Below are positions 1 to 7,389 of a stretch of 12,350 nt of DNA, in pieces; within the stretch, counting starts at the first letter, position 1, and the number at the start of each line of letters is the position of its first letter. The notes below the pieces were generated by a model. The model was not told the origin of the DNA and did not search any database. It worked only from the letters and a program-made list of their open reading frames with translations. Origin of the DNA: an uncultured Porphyromonas sp. (GTDB lineage: Bacteria; Bacteroidota; Bacteroidia; Bacteroidales; Porphyromonadaceae); NCBI GenBank assembly GCA_900546675.1, contig URDQ01000060.1, positions 1-12,350 on the forward strand, given 5' to 3'. The translations under genes were made by a program, and so were the position numbers.

Positions 1-236
1 TGCAAGATTCTCTGACTTCCTCCTTCTGTTGCGGAGAGACTTTTGACACAGCTCCATACGGTGGGAGTTTCCACCCCGCCGAGCGGTTCACCTGAAAAGA
101 AGTCGACCGAGCTTCCGAAACGAGAAAAAACTTCGCTTTTTATTTGCATATAAACTTAGAAAGCAAAGGGTTACTCGTATCGACCGTGCGTCCCTAACAG
201 CGGGTCACTCGCAAGAAGTGCGGTACAAGTAGCGAG
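1..236. other. Region downstream of cbiL, no supported gene
   Basis: This stretch follows the cbiL stop codon in the direction of transcription. I see no convincing gene. It has a small GGTGG/CCACC hairpin (60-64 with 71-75, loop GAGTTT) and an A/T-rich patch at 123-150 with facing A and T runs. On the minus strand the latter could form a weak A-T-only stem. It lacks the G-C-rich stem expected of a good intrinsic terminator, so where the operon ends is not clear. A 19-codon open frame on the minus strand starts at 57 and runs off the window edge. It is rich in Arg/Lys and resembles nothing I recognise. Confidence 0.5.
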
Positions 237-947
237 TTAGTGAGCAGTGCTTCGGGTGGGACGTATGATGATGAGCGAGAAGTAAGGGATAGGCTGACGA
301 GTGAGGAGCGTCTCCCGATCACTGGTTAGCAGCTCTAGAGCGGGATTGCCGAGATGCTCGGCATAGATAAAGGGGTAGTCACCCTCGGCTATCACCTCAC
401 GAACGATGTCGGCACAGCGCGAGAGCTTCATCACCACCACCGTATGTCCCTGCGCCAGTGCTTCGCAAAGCTGAGACTCACTGGCCACTTTGCTCAGCAC
501 GAGGAGCGACTCATCTTGGCGCACCAACCCCTCGCCGACGGCTGCCGCTGCGGCTATATAATAAGGTATCCCTGGCACGATCTCCATCTCGGCACCAGCC
601 TGACGGAGGAGGTCAGCGAGATACTGCACCGTGGCGTAGGTGCCGGCATCGCCAATGGTGACGACGCTACAAGCGAGTCCCCTACTCTGCTGATCTAGCA
701 GTCGAGTGGCAAGCTGCTCGTAATAGCGGATCGCCTCTGTTCGGTCACTGCTCATCGGTATCTCGAGGATTTGACACCGCTGAGCGAGGCGGACACCTTC
801 GGGTAGCGCAGCGACAATGCGGTGTGCTGCTTCACCTAAGCAATAGATCTCGTCTGCCGTCTGGAGCTTGCCATGGGCCCGCATGGAGATATCTTCAGGC
901 GTGGCACTGCCGAGGGAGACGATTGCTATCGGGTGTGGCGCTTTCAT
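237..947 (-). CDS. cbiL: Cobalt-factor II (precorrin-2) C20-methyltransferase
   Basis: This 236-residue protein is a SAM-dependent tetrapyrrole methylase, the usual size for CbiL/CobI. It adds the C20 methyl group to cobalt-sirohydrochlorin (cobalt-factor II), the first methylation after cobalt insertion. Visible family motifs are the N-terminal loop SLGSATPED (residues 11-19), the SAM-binding GDAGTYAT (99-106) in place of the commoner GDPxxY(G/S)T, and VPGIPYYIAAAA (124-135), the PGISSFxAAA-type motif. The N-terminal loop differs from the usual GPGDPEL form, but its position and the other two motifs fit. The ATG overlaps the cbiGF stop codon by 4 bp (ATGA), which indicates translational coupling and one transcript. 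Assignment to C20 rather than another methylase rests on length, the divergent motifs and the fact that the other ring methylases are already accounted for by neighbours. It is the last recognisable gene of the run, although it acts first among the ring methylases. Confidence 0.88.
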   Translation of the reverse strand: MKAPHPIAIVSLGSATPEDISMRAHGKLQTADEIYCLGEAAHRIVAALPEGVRLAQRCQILEIPMSSDRTEAIRYYEQLATRLLDQQSRGLACSVVTIGDAGTYATVQYLADLLRQAGAEMEIVPGIPYYIAAAAAVGEGLVRQDESLLVLSKVASESQLCEALAQGHTVVVMKLSRCADIVREVIAEGDYPFIYAEHLGNPALELLTSDRETLLTRQPIPYFSLIIIRPTRSTAH

Positions 948-2779
948 CGGCGGAAGAGGTGCTTAAAGTTGTCATTGTAGAGCTTTGAGAGTCCCGCACG
1001 ATTGTCGATCGCCTCCCCGACGACCATCAGCGTGGTAAGCGTGAGGTGGTGCTCACGCACTATCTGCGCCAGCTCGGAGAGCTGACCGCGGTAGATGCGT
1101 TGCTCAGGCCAAGTGAGCTTGTAGCAGACCGCCACGGGTGTCGTGGGTGGGTAGTGAACGAGTAGCTCCCGCTGCACCTCCTCGGCAAGGGTGGCACTGA
1201 GGTAGATGCACATCGTACTCTGCGAGGCAGCAAGCTTGTGCAGTTGCTCGCGCTCAGGCATCGGTGTGCGTCCGCCACCGCGGGTTAGGATGATGGTCTG
1301 CACACGCTCGGGGATGGTAAACTGAGACCTGAGCTCTGCGGCTGCTGCTAGGAAGGAGGAGATGCCGGGCGTGATGTGATAACTCATCCCTGCCTCGTCA
1401 AAGAGCGCCATCTGCTCCTGTATGGCGCCAAAGATGGCGGGGTCTCCCGTGTGTAGCCGCACGATAAGCGCGTGCTTGTCATAAAACTCCTTCATCAGGG
1501 CGAACTGCTCCTCGAGGTTCATATCAGCAGAACTTCTCACCGTGGCACCCTCCTTAGCATAGTAGGTTAGCTCGATAGGTACTAAGCTACCAGCATAGAG
1601 GATCAAGTCGGCTCGCTCGAGAAAGTGCTTGCCACGCACGGAGATCAGCTCAGGATCGCCTGGACCTGCCCCAACGATCTCTATATGTCCGTGGGGCAAC
1701 CCCTCGGGAGCTACGGCAAGGCTATAGGTGAAGTCGCTCTGCGGGGTGAGACAGCCCTTTTGCTTTTCTATAATCAGTAGTCCGCCCTGACTGGCTGCGA
1801 GTGCGGAGGCTTCGCTGACGCTCGTCGAACCAGTGGCTGTGGCGACACGCTCTGAGGGGTTGGGCACCTCGATGGCGGCTAGCTCATCGCTACTATAGAA
1901 GTGGCAAGGCTTGCCTAGATGCTGGGAGAGTTCTTCGAGGATCGGCTCGCCACGCTTGAGTTCGATGCTATTGATCGTGGCGATGGCACTGGGGGCAAAA
2001 TCCTTGGCGCGAATGTCGGAGAGGATATGCTCCACGACGCCCTCGGGATTTGCCTGATGACGACACCCCACACCAAGGTGGAGGAGTGGTGGGCGGAAGT
2101 AGAGACAAGGGATCGTCAAGCCCTCCAATAGGCGATAGCTCACCGCTATGAGCAGGTCGTAGCGACTTTGGTCGATCTCCTCGTAACGGTAGTAAAGGTC
2201 GACATGCTCTGGGTGGGTGCGCTCTAGGTAAGCGGTACCCTCGGAGCGCATCTCGAGGAGCAGAGCGACGGGACGCTTATTGACAAAAGTGGTGATGGCT
2301 GCGTTCATACTACATCCTGCGGTCTCGCTGCTCCACCCGCTCTCTGCGCCCAAAGTGTCTAATGCCCACAGCCCCTGCCGGTCGCTCTGAGTGGTGACGA
2401 CTGGCTCGGCACCTAGTATGTGTGCGATGCGCTCGGTCCACTCGTTGGCCCCTCCGATGTGTCCTGAAGCAACGGAGATGACGTACCGCCCCGTAGTGTC
2501 TATGCAGAGGATTGCTGGGTCGTGATGCTTGTCTCTGAGCAGTGGGGCAATGGTGCGAACGCAGATCCCCATAGCGGAGATAAAGAGTAAAACATCGCTC
2601 TCGGCAAAGAGGCTCTTAGCCCCCTCGGCAAGGCTCGGTAGCAGGGTGAATGCTTCGCTTAGCTCCTCCCCATGCGTCGTATAGAGCTTGACGTCGGGCA
2701 GTTGGCTCGCTATCTGTAGTGCGATCGTCTGACCATCGGGAGAGATGGCGAGGATCGCTATGCGTGGTTTTGAGTTCAT
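944..2779 (-). CDS. cbiGF: Fusion: cobalt-precorrin-5A hydrolase (CbiG) and cobalt-precorrin-4 C11-methyltransferase (CbiF)
   Basis: This 611-residue bifunctional protein carries CbiG first and CbiF second. CbiG spans about residues 1-360. Its N-terminal domain has ISAMGICVRTIAPLL (67-81), SGHIGGANE (105-113) and PVVTTQSDRQG (126-136). Its C-terminal domain begins near LHLGVGCR (233-240) and contains ATGSTSVSEASAL (315-327). CbiF covers about 363-611 with the SAM/tetrapyrrole methylase motifs VGAGPGDPELIS (369-380), HTGDPAIFGA (443-452) and TPGISSFLAAAA (470-481), then ILTRGGGRTPMP (497-508), typical of CobM/CbiF. CbiF methylates C11 of cobalt-precorrin-4, and CbiG then opens the ring-A lactone and releases acetaldehyde. 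Fusing them places consecutive steps on one chain, although the domain order is opposite to the reaction order. CbiG has no place in the aerobic route, so it marks the early-cobalt pathway. Five bases separate it from the upstream cbiET stop, and it overlaps cbiL by 4 bp. Confidence 0.93.
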   Translation of the reverse strand: MNSKPRIAILAISPDGQTIALQIASQLPDVKLYTTHGEELSEAFTLLPSLAEGAKSLFAESDVLLFISAMGICVRTIAPLLRDKHHDPAILCIDTTGRYVISVASGHIGGANEWTERIAHILGAEPVVTTQSDRQGLWALDTLGAESGWSSETAGCSMNAAITTFVNKRPVALLLEMRSEGTAYLERTHPEHVDLYYRYEEIDQSRYDLLIAVSYRLLEGLTIPCLYFRPPLLHLGVGCRHQANPEGVVEHILSDIRAKDFAPSAIATINSIELKRGEPILEELSQHLGKPCHFYSSDELAAIEVPNPSERVATATGSTSVSEASALAASQGGLLIIEKQKGCLTPQSDFTYSLAVAPEGLPHGHIEIVGAGPGDPELISVRGKHFLERADLILYAGSLVPIELTYYAKEGATVRSSADMNLEEQFALMKEFYDKHALIVRLHTGDPAIFGAIQEQMALFDEAGMSYHITPGISSFLAAAAELRSQFTIPERVQTIILTRGGGRTPMPEREQLHKLAASQSTMCIYLSATLAEEVQRELLVHYPPTTPVAVCYKLTWPEQRIYRGQLSELAQIVREHHLTLTTLMVVGEAIDNRAGLSKLYNDNFKHLFRR

Positions 2780-2784
2780 ACTAA

Positions 2785-3978
2785 TTAGTGTGTGCTTTTG
2801 GTCGCTTGTAAGACAGCTATCGGGTTGTAGTCATCGATCTGCATACGGGTCGTGGAGGCTATGGAGCCACCAACGGCTGCAATGGCTCGTCTGAAGGTCT
2901 CCTGGCTTTCGCTAGAGACGGAGTTGAAGACGATCCGTCCGCCTACGGCGAGACGATGCCACGCCTTTTCAACGATCTCCGGCAGATGTCCGCCATGCCC
3001 TCCGATGAAGACCGCATCAGGCTGAGGTAGTGGGTCGAGGTTGGCGCAGAGGAAGTCACCCCCGCAGAAGGTGATGCCTGGGGTGTGGTGACGACGCGCA
3101 TTGGCATCGAGGAGCTCTGCACCCTCGGGACGTATCTCGAAGGCAACCACCTGCAGGCTCGGCTGCTGTAGCCGAGCCTCGATAGAGACGGAGCCAGTGC
3201 AGGAGCCTATGTCCCACAGGACGTGCTCCTGATGCAGGTCTAGCTGCGAGAGCGTCTCGAGACGTATCGCCCGCTTGGTGATCATACGCTCACGTCCGTT
3301 GAGCGGGATGAAGTCCGCATCGGGGATGCCAAAGGGACGAGGCAAGGGCTTCGTCTGAATGAGGATTAAGTTGTTGGGATAGGCGAAGGTGCGCTCAGCC
3401 ATTTCCGCAATAGAGAGGCGGGAGAGCTGCTGTCGCTCCTTATTACCCAAATGCTCCCCAACGATGGCTCGGTAGTTGTCATAGCCGTAGTCGAGCATAC
3501 GCTGAGCGATGCGCTGAGGGGTGTGCTCCTTACGGTCGGTCAGGATGCCGATCATACGCTCGCCAGAGATCAGTGCAGCGTCAAAGGCTTGCCACGGTCT
3601 CCCCGTAAGCGACACGACGTGCATATCTTGGTAAGGCAGCAGAGCCGTATGAGCGAGAAGCTGCAGGGAGTGGAAGTAAGGGTGCAGCTCGATCTCAGCC
3701 TCGGGAAGGAGCTGCATGATGCGCTGTCCGATACCATTGAAGATGGGGTCGCAAGAGGCAAAGACGACGACCGTATCGTATGCCTTGTACTGCTCGATTA
3801 CATCGTCTACCGGTGGGGTTATATCGATCCAGTGATACACTGTCGGCAAGATCTCACGGACGATCTCGTGATGCCGTGCCCCTCCAGAGAAGGCACGCTC
3901 GCCAGCAAGCCGCTCCAGCAGCTCTGGGCGCCACCGCTGCTCTCGGTCGTCGCTAAGTCCTATGAGGATGATTTTCAT
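2785..3978 (-). CDS. cbiET: Fusion: cobalt-precorrin-7 C5-methyltransferase (CbiE) and cobalt-precorrin-6B C15-methyltransferase/decarboxylase (CbiT)
   Basis: This CobL-type protein of 397 residues has CbiE at about 1-210 and CbiT at about 216-397. Together they methylate C15 and C5 and remove the C12 acetate carboxyl, giving cobalt-precorrin-8. The CbiT half shows a Rossmann methyltransferase signature: GIPDADF (217-223), MITKRAIRL (232-240), the SAM loop WDIGSCTGSVSIEA (255-268), GGDF (306-309) and FIGGHGG (324-330). In the CbiE half, the expected GSGDPLFYGIG-like segment reads ASCDPIFNGIG (74-84), so glycines normally near SAM are replaced. DPxFxGIG survives, so I treat it as functional divergence and not as decay. 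The length is normal for a CobL. The start overlaps the cbiHC stop by 4 bp (ATGA), and cbiGF begins 5 bp after the stop. Confidence 0.93.
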   Translation of the reverse strand: MKIILIGLSDDREQRWRPELLERLAGERAFSGGARHHEIVREILPTVYHWIDITPPVDDVIEQYKAYDTVVVFASCDPIFNGIGQRIMQLLPEAEIELHPYFHSLQLLAHTALLPYQDMHVVSLTGRPWQAFDAALISGERMIGILTDRKEHTPQRIAQRMLDYGYDNYRAIVGEHLGNKERQQLSRLSIAEMAERTFAYPNNLILIQTKPLPRPFGIPDADFIPLNGRERMITKRAIRLETLSQLDLHQEHVLWDIGSCTGSVSIEARLQQPSLQVVAFEIRPEGAELLDANARRHHTPGITFCGGDFLCANLDPLPQPDAVFIGGHGGHLPEIVEKAWHRLAVGGRIVFNSVSSESQETFRRAIAAVGGSIASTTRMQIDDYNPIAVLQATKSTH

Positions 3979-5378
3979 AAGTCACGACCAGGCTTGAGCG
4001 TCTCGGCATCGCCATAGCTGAGTGTCGCATTGACCAGCGTTGCCGCTAGATTGCTACCCCCTTTGCGTCCCTCGATGATGAGCTTAGGGATGTCGTGAAA
4101 GGGCTTGACCATATGCTTCGACTCGCACACGTGGACGAAGCCGACAGGCGCAGCAACAATCCCAGCTGGGTGAGCCTTGTCCTGGCGAATGAGGTGCGCC
4201 AGCTCCATAAGAGCCGTCGGAGCGTTGCCAAAAGCGTAGAGCGCATCGGGATGCTCCTCGACAGCGAGCCGTATGCCAGCTTGTGTGCGGGTGATGTCTA
4301 GTCGCTCAGCCATCTCAGCCACACGTGGGTCGTGCAGGTAGCAGAGCACCTCGATACCATAGCGTGCCAAGGCGCCTTTGCGAATGCCCGAAGCAACCAT
4401 CGTCACGTCGGTCACGATGGTGCGTATCTTGCCATCGACATAGCCTTGGTAAATGCGAGAGACCGCATTAGGGTCGCTATAGAGTAGCTCCTCCATCTCA
4501 AAGTCCGCAGTCGTATGGACAGCGTGGAGCATCGCCCATAGATGGTCTAGCGGATAGCTTTCGGGCTGCTTGAGTAGCGAGAGGATCGTGCGAAAGCTTT
4601 CGCTCATAATGCGCTGTCCCACCTTCTCTTCGTCACTACCTTTATCTCGATAGTAACCTCGTGGTGTGACGATCTTGCCCTTTGAGAGGAAGCTCTGACT
4701 ATTGCCGATGATGAGGACGGTAAACATATCGACCTCTTGCGTATCCAGCTCTCGTAGGGTCGTCGTCCAGACCCGCTGGTCGGGACGCCCCGCCTGCTGC
4801 ACCAGTCCTACGGGCGTATCGGGTGAGCGGTGCTTGAGAAACAGCTCCCGCACACGCTCTAGCTGCCAGTACCGCTTGATGCTCTTAGGATTGTATAGTG
4901 CCGTGACGAAGTCTGCCTCCGCAGCCGCAATGGCACGTCGCTCGATGATTGCCCACGGGGTCATCAGATCGCTTAGCGAGATGATGCAGAGGTCATGACC
5001 AATGGGTGCTCCAAGGAGAGCTGCAGCCTTCTGAAAGGCGGAGATACCAGGCAGGACCTCGAGCTCTACATCACTACCCCGCTCATCGCACATCTCATAG
5101 AGGAGCGGAGCCATCCCGTAGATGCCCGCATCACCAGAGCTAATGACACAGACGGTCTGCCCAGCCTCAGCTCGCTCGATAGCTAGCTTGGCTCGCTCAC
5201 GCTCTTGGCGCATACCTGTGTCGATGCACTCAGCGCCATCGTGTAGGTACTCTTGGATAAACTGAAAGTAGTAAGCATACCCCACGACCACATCAGCCTC
5301 TCTGAGGGCTTGATGCACAGCGGGCGTTATATCTTCAGGACTGCCAGGGCCGATGCCGGCGATATAGATCTTTTTCAT
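3975..5378 (-). CDS. cbiHC: Fusion: cobalt-factor III C17-methyltransferase (CbiH) and cobalt-precorrin-8 methylmutase (CbiC)
   Basis: This 467-residue protein joins two non-consecutive steps. Residues 1 to about 245 are CbiH/CobJ: AGIGPGSPEDITPA (7-20), ISSGDAGIYGMA (79-90), VLPGISAFQKAAALLGAP (108-125), LYNPKS (161-166) and IIGNSQS (223-229). CbiH methylates C17 and contracts the ring. Residues from about 258 to the end are CbiC/CobH, which moves the C11 methyl to C12 to form cobyrinate. Here MLHAVHTTADF (283-293) carries H285, which fits the catalytic His position of the mutase as I recall it. It is followed by DVTMVASGI (324-332), FGNAPTAL (383-390), GFVHVCESK (413-421) and GRKGGSNLAA (437-446), all typical of the family. 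The gene starts 39 bp after the PepSY gene stop, with a purine-rich AAAGAGAG just before the ATG. Its stop overlaps cbiET. Confidence 0.93.
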   Translation of the reverse strand: MKKIYIAGIGPGSPEDITPAVHQALREADVVVGYAYYFQFIQEYLHDGAECIDTGMRQERERAKLAIERAEAGQTVCVISSGDAGIYGMAPLLYEMCDERGSDVELEVLPGISAFQKAAALLGAPIGHDLCIISLSDLMTPWAIIERRAIAAAEADFVTALYNPKSIKRYWQLERVRELFLKHRSPDTPVGLVQQAGRPDQRVWTTTLRELDTQEVDMFTVLIIGNSQSFLSKGKIVTPRGYYRDKGSDEEKVGQRIMSESFRTILSLLKQPESYPLDHLWAMLHAVHTTADFEMEELLYSDPNAVSRIYQGYVDGKIRTIVTDVTMVASGIRKGALARYGIEVLCYLHDPRVAEMAERLDITRTQAGIRLAVEEHPDALYAFGNAPTALMELAHLIRQDKAHPAGIVAAPVGFVHVCESKHMVKPFHDIPKLIIEGRKGGSNLAATLVNATLSYGDAETLKPGRDL

Positions 5379-5417
5379 TGTCTCTCTTTGCTATTGTTGG
5401 ACGGGCTTGACACACCT

Positions 5418-6884
5418 CTATTTGTTGCGGCGAGACTTAGCCCGATGAATTACTCTGCGAAGATAACGAAAACCGAGTATTACACCACTCACCGAGACGA
5501 CCAAACCACCCAGCACCAGCACCAGCATGCAGATGATGCGTAGCGTGGGGTGCTCCGCAAAGAAGCCGATGCGGAGGTTGTGGCAGAAGGGGTAAAGCCA
5601 CTTCTTGACCCGCCCGTTGAGACTGTAGTAGCGTGTCTCCCCTGTCGTCGGACTGATGTAGAGCCGGCTCGACTCCTTGTCCTGTGCCGAGATACGATAG
5701 ATCGGTAGCTCGTAGAGGTTGTTTAGACTGACATGGTAGTTGTCGTAGTGCTCCATTAGCTCGATCTGCATGTCGGAGGTTCCCAGCACAGGAGTGAGCT
5801 TAGCTTTGATATCCTCCTCGGTCAGATGAAGTGGCTGTGGAGCTTCGCCCAGCGCATCCCAGCTCTCCAGCTGTCCGTGGCGCTGCACCTCGTAGTAAGG
5901 GTGTCCGCCATAGCTACGCCACGTGATCTGCTGCACACCACCTAGGTCGAGCAGTAGGCGGTAGTCATAAGTCTCCAAGCGTCCCAGCTGTGGAGCCTCT
6001 ACGACCTGCACCTCCTTGCGCTTGACTTTCGTATCGTGCTGAGGTACGATCCACGAAGGTAAGTCGTAGAGCGACATAACCCCGCTGAGAGCGAAGAGCG
6101 TCAGCGAGAGTCCGAAGATGACGCCCCCGACGAGATGCCAGTGCAAAGTCCTATTGCGCTTGTAGGGACTGCGCAATCGCTTCGTCTGTCTCCACATACG
6201 GACGTAGAGACGTATCCCGAGATATAGGCCCGTAAAAGCTGCTATGACAGCCAGCGAGGCAAGGATCGAGATGACCCAAAGCCAGACGGTGCGGTTTTGC
6301 CGCAACCACCAGTAGTAAAACATGTGGGGGATCGTACCACACGACGCTCCGATACGCTCAGAGCGTGTGCAGAGCTGTAGCGCCTCGCCTGTGCGACTAG
6401 AGAGATAGAGGTAAGTTCCCTCTGGATCGTCAAAGCGGTATCGGTAGAGGGGCAGATGCTTCTTATTTCTCGGATAAGGGGTCCACGTGTCTATGTGCCG
6501 TATCGTATCAACCGCCACAATCGGAGCGGAGCTAAAGCGCGCTGCATACTGCTCATACCAAGAGTCAGGCACCGACTCCTCTGCTGTCGTCAAGAGCGAG
6601 TCGGCATGCCACAAGTACTCCCCCTCGCTCGTCTCCACACGCCACACCGTCTCGCCACAATGCGTGGTGAGCGAGAGTGCCGTCAGCTCTTCGCCAGGCT
6701 GGAGCTTAGCCAGTAGCGTAGCCTCAGAGGGAAGAGCCCTAGAGGGCGCAAGGGTGTCTTGCAGTGGTAAGTCCTTGTTCCCTAAGCGAGGAAAGGAGCA
6801 GAAGATCATCACCCCTCCTGAGAGTAACCACAATAGGAAGAATGGGGCACAGATGGTGCCAAGAACTTTGTGTAGCCAGCGCAT
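5418..6884 (-). CDS. PepSY-associated transmembrane protein, XusC/FpvG-like
   Basis: This inner-membrane protein has four predicted helices. From the preferred start at 6884 it has 488 residues, with helices near 10-30, 200-226, 252-270 and 448-472. The open frame continues upstream to an ATG at 6959. I prefer 6884 because MRWLHKVLGTICAPFFLLWLLSG is the normal N-terminus of PepSY_TM proteins, while the 25 extra residues look like read-through of non-coding sequence. Histidines lie near membrane edges: H5, H187 (IPHMFYYWWLR), H248 and H250 (RTLHWHLVGG), and H435 (PFCHNLR). Such residues in this family are often proposed to bind haem or metal. Two periplasmic PepSY-like regions lie between the helices. 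Relatives next to TonB receptors (FpvG in Pseudomonas, XusC in Bacteroides) are proposed to act in reductive release of metal from siderophores. The gene is followed after 39 bp by cbiHC. Its own substrate is unknown. Confidence 0.85.
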   Translation of the reverse strand: MRWLHKVLGTICAPFFLLWLLSGGVMIFCSFPRLGNKDLPLQDTLAPSRALPSEATLLAKLQPGEELTALSLTTHCGETVWRVETSEGEYLWHADSLLTTAEESVPDSWYEQYAARFSSAPIVAVDTIRHIDTWTPYPRNKKHLPLYRYRFDDPEGTYLYLSSRTGEALQLCTRSERIGASCGTIPHMFYYWWLRQNRTVWLWVISILASLAVIAAFTGLYLGIRLYVRMWRQTKRLRSPYKRNRTLHWHLVGGVIFGLSLTLFALSGVMSLYDLPSWIVPQHDTKVKRKEVQVVEAPQLGRLETYDYRLLLDLGGVQQITWRSYGGHPYYEVQRHGQLESWDALGEAPQPLHLTEEDIKAKLTPVLGTSDMQIELMEHYDNYHVSLNNLYELPIYRISAQDKESSRLYISPTTGETRYYSLNGRVKKWLYPFCHNLRIGFFAEHPTLRIICMLVLVLGGLVVSVSGVILGFRYLRRVIHRAKSRRNK

Positions 6885-7123
6885 AGTTGTGATAGGATTA
6901 CGGGATTGTCTTAGTTTGCAAGAGATGACTCTCAGGTCAAGTGTCACGAAAGGGGGCATATAGTCGCAGCTCGTGGTGAGCTGTAGGGCTTGAGTTGTGA
7001 ACTCTGTGTCCTACAGATTTGGATCGGTCGTTGTGTAGCTCTTTATGGTGTACTATTGCAACGTTTGCAAGCTACAAGCGCATCTTGAGCGCACTAGAGT
7101 GCAGCCTCGACTGTTGTCCATAT

Positions 7124-7131
7124 TACCTTTG
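7124..7131 (+). promoter_or_regulatory. Possible -7 promoter box, plus strand
   Basis: TACCTTTG matches the Bacteroidota -7 consensus TAnnTTTG exactly and points away from the minus-strand genes. No TTG-type -33 element is visible at the expected spacing, so this may be chance. It lies about 90 bp before a terminator-like hairpin on the same strand. Confidence 0.25.
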
Positions 7132-7136
7132 CACAG

Positions 7137-7236
7137 TCTACCGGATAGAGGTTCGCAAAGTAGCAATAGGATCCTCGACGAGTTGTGACTATCACCTCTT
7201 AAGACTACGGGGCAAAGCTTCCCGAAGCTTATTTTT
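7137..7236 (+). ncRNA. Candidate small RNA, about 100 nt
   Basis: This is a hypothetical transcript from the plus-strand TACCTTTG box at 7124-7131 to the T-run at 7232-7236. An internal AGAGGT can pair with ACCTCT further along, and the 3' end is the AAGCTT-CCCG-AAGCTT hairpin. It would run opposite to the flanking operon without overlapping its genes. It matches no RNA family I can name, and the missing -33 box keeps confidence low. Confidence 0.18.
7215..7236 (+). terminator. Terminator-like hairpin, plus orientation
   Basis: AAGCTT (7215-7220) and AAGCTT (7225-7230) can pair around a CCCG loop and are followed at once by ATTTTT on the plus strand. Read on the minus strand, the hairpin is followed by TGCCCC, so it would not work as a U-tract terminator for the operon. 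The stem is only 6 bp with two G-C pairs. Confidence 0.3.
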
Positions 7237-7323
7237 GCTATGAGACTTGGGCTAAGCGTAAGCTCTCTCGCAAGAAGCAACGGTGCGACCGCCAGCAAAC
7301 GCAGCAGCCGCACCGTGAGATGT

Positions 7324-7345
7324 GGCTCTCACAGGAAGGAGAGCC
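7324..7345 (-). terminator. Hairpin after the DUF4374 gene, possible attenuator or 3'-end stabiliser
   Basis: A perfect 7-bp stem GGCTCTC/GAGAGCC with an 8-nt loop lies 45 nt past the DUF4374 stop codon on the transcript. Similar stems flank it at 7360-7379 and 7280-7316. The latter is followed by TGCTTCTTG, the closest thing to a U-rich tail. Partial termination here would make the uptake genes more abundant than the enzyme genes. This role is inferred from shape alone. Confidence 0.3.
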
Positions 7346-7389
7346 GTATGAGAAGCATAGACTCGTCTGTTGCCGAGTCGTGCTAGAAG

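Larger units (their letters stand above)
6960..7389. other. Intergenic region rich in inverted repeats
   Basis: About 0.5 kb separates the DUF4374 gene from the PepSY gene (430 bp if the longer PepSY start is used). I find no convincing protein gene. It contains a series of perfect inverted repeats: TGTAGC/GCTACA (7033-7038, 7071-7076) around TTGCAA-CGT-TTGCAA (7056-7070), GCACT/AGTGC (7091-7102), AAGCTT/AAGCTT (7215-7230), ACGGTGCG/CGCACCGT (7280-7316), GGCTCTC/GAGAGCC (7324-7345) and GACTCG/CGAGTC (7360-7379). The last three lie just past the DUF4374 stop on the minus-strand transcript and could slow, stop or protect it. None is followed by a clean U run. No TAnnTTTG box for the minus strand was found here. 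Confidence 0.6.

Noticed and set aside
26..40. Near-identical 15-mer shared with 5424-5438 (end of the PepSY gene)
   Set aside because: One mismatch in 15 bases is within chance expectation for the window, and similarity does not extend.
1..57. Minus-strand open frame starting at 57 and running off the window
   Set aside because: Only 19 codons with a basic, unconvincing sequence, and no family or ribosome binding site.
208..218. CTCGCAAGAAG repeated exactly at 7267-7277
   Set aside because: An 11-base match is expected several times by chance in 12 kb. The flanks do not match.
3451..4017. 188-codon open frame on the plus strand opposite cbiET
   Set aside because: It is antisense to well-supported CbiE domain coding, has no recognisable domain, and fits the reverse-strand shadow of a G+C-moderate gene.
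5379..5417. A second cobalamin riboswitch before the cbi enzyme block
   Set aside because: Neither this gap nor 6960-7389 contains the B12 box AGTCAGGAGACCTGCC or the GCCCGC core. The only aptamer is at 12045-12236.
6487..6963. 158-codon plus-strand frame opposite the PepSY gene
   Set aside because: It overlaps the clear PepSY N-terminus and first helices. Its composition is rich in Ser/Arg/Cys with no motif.
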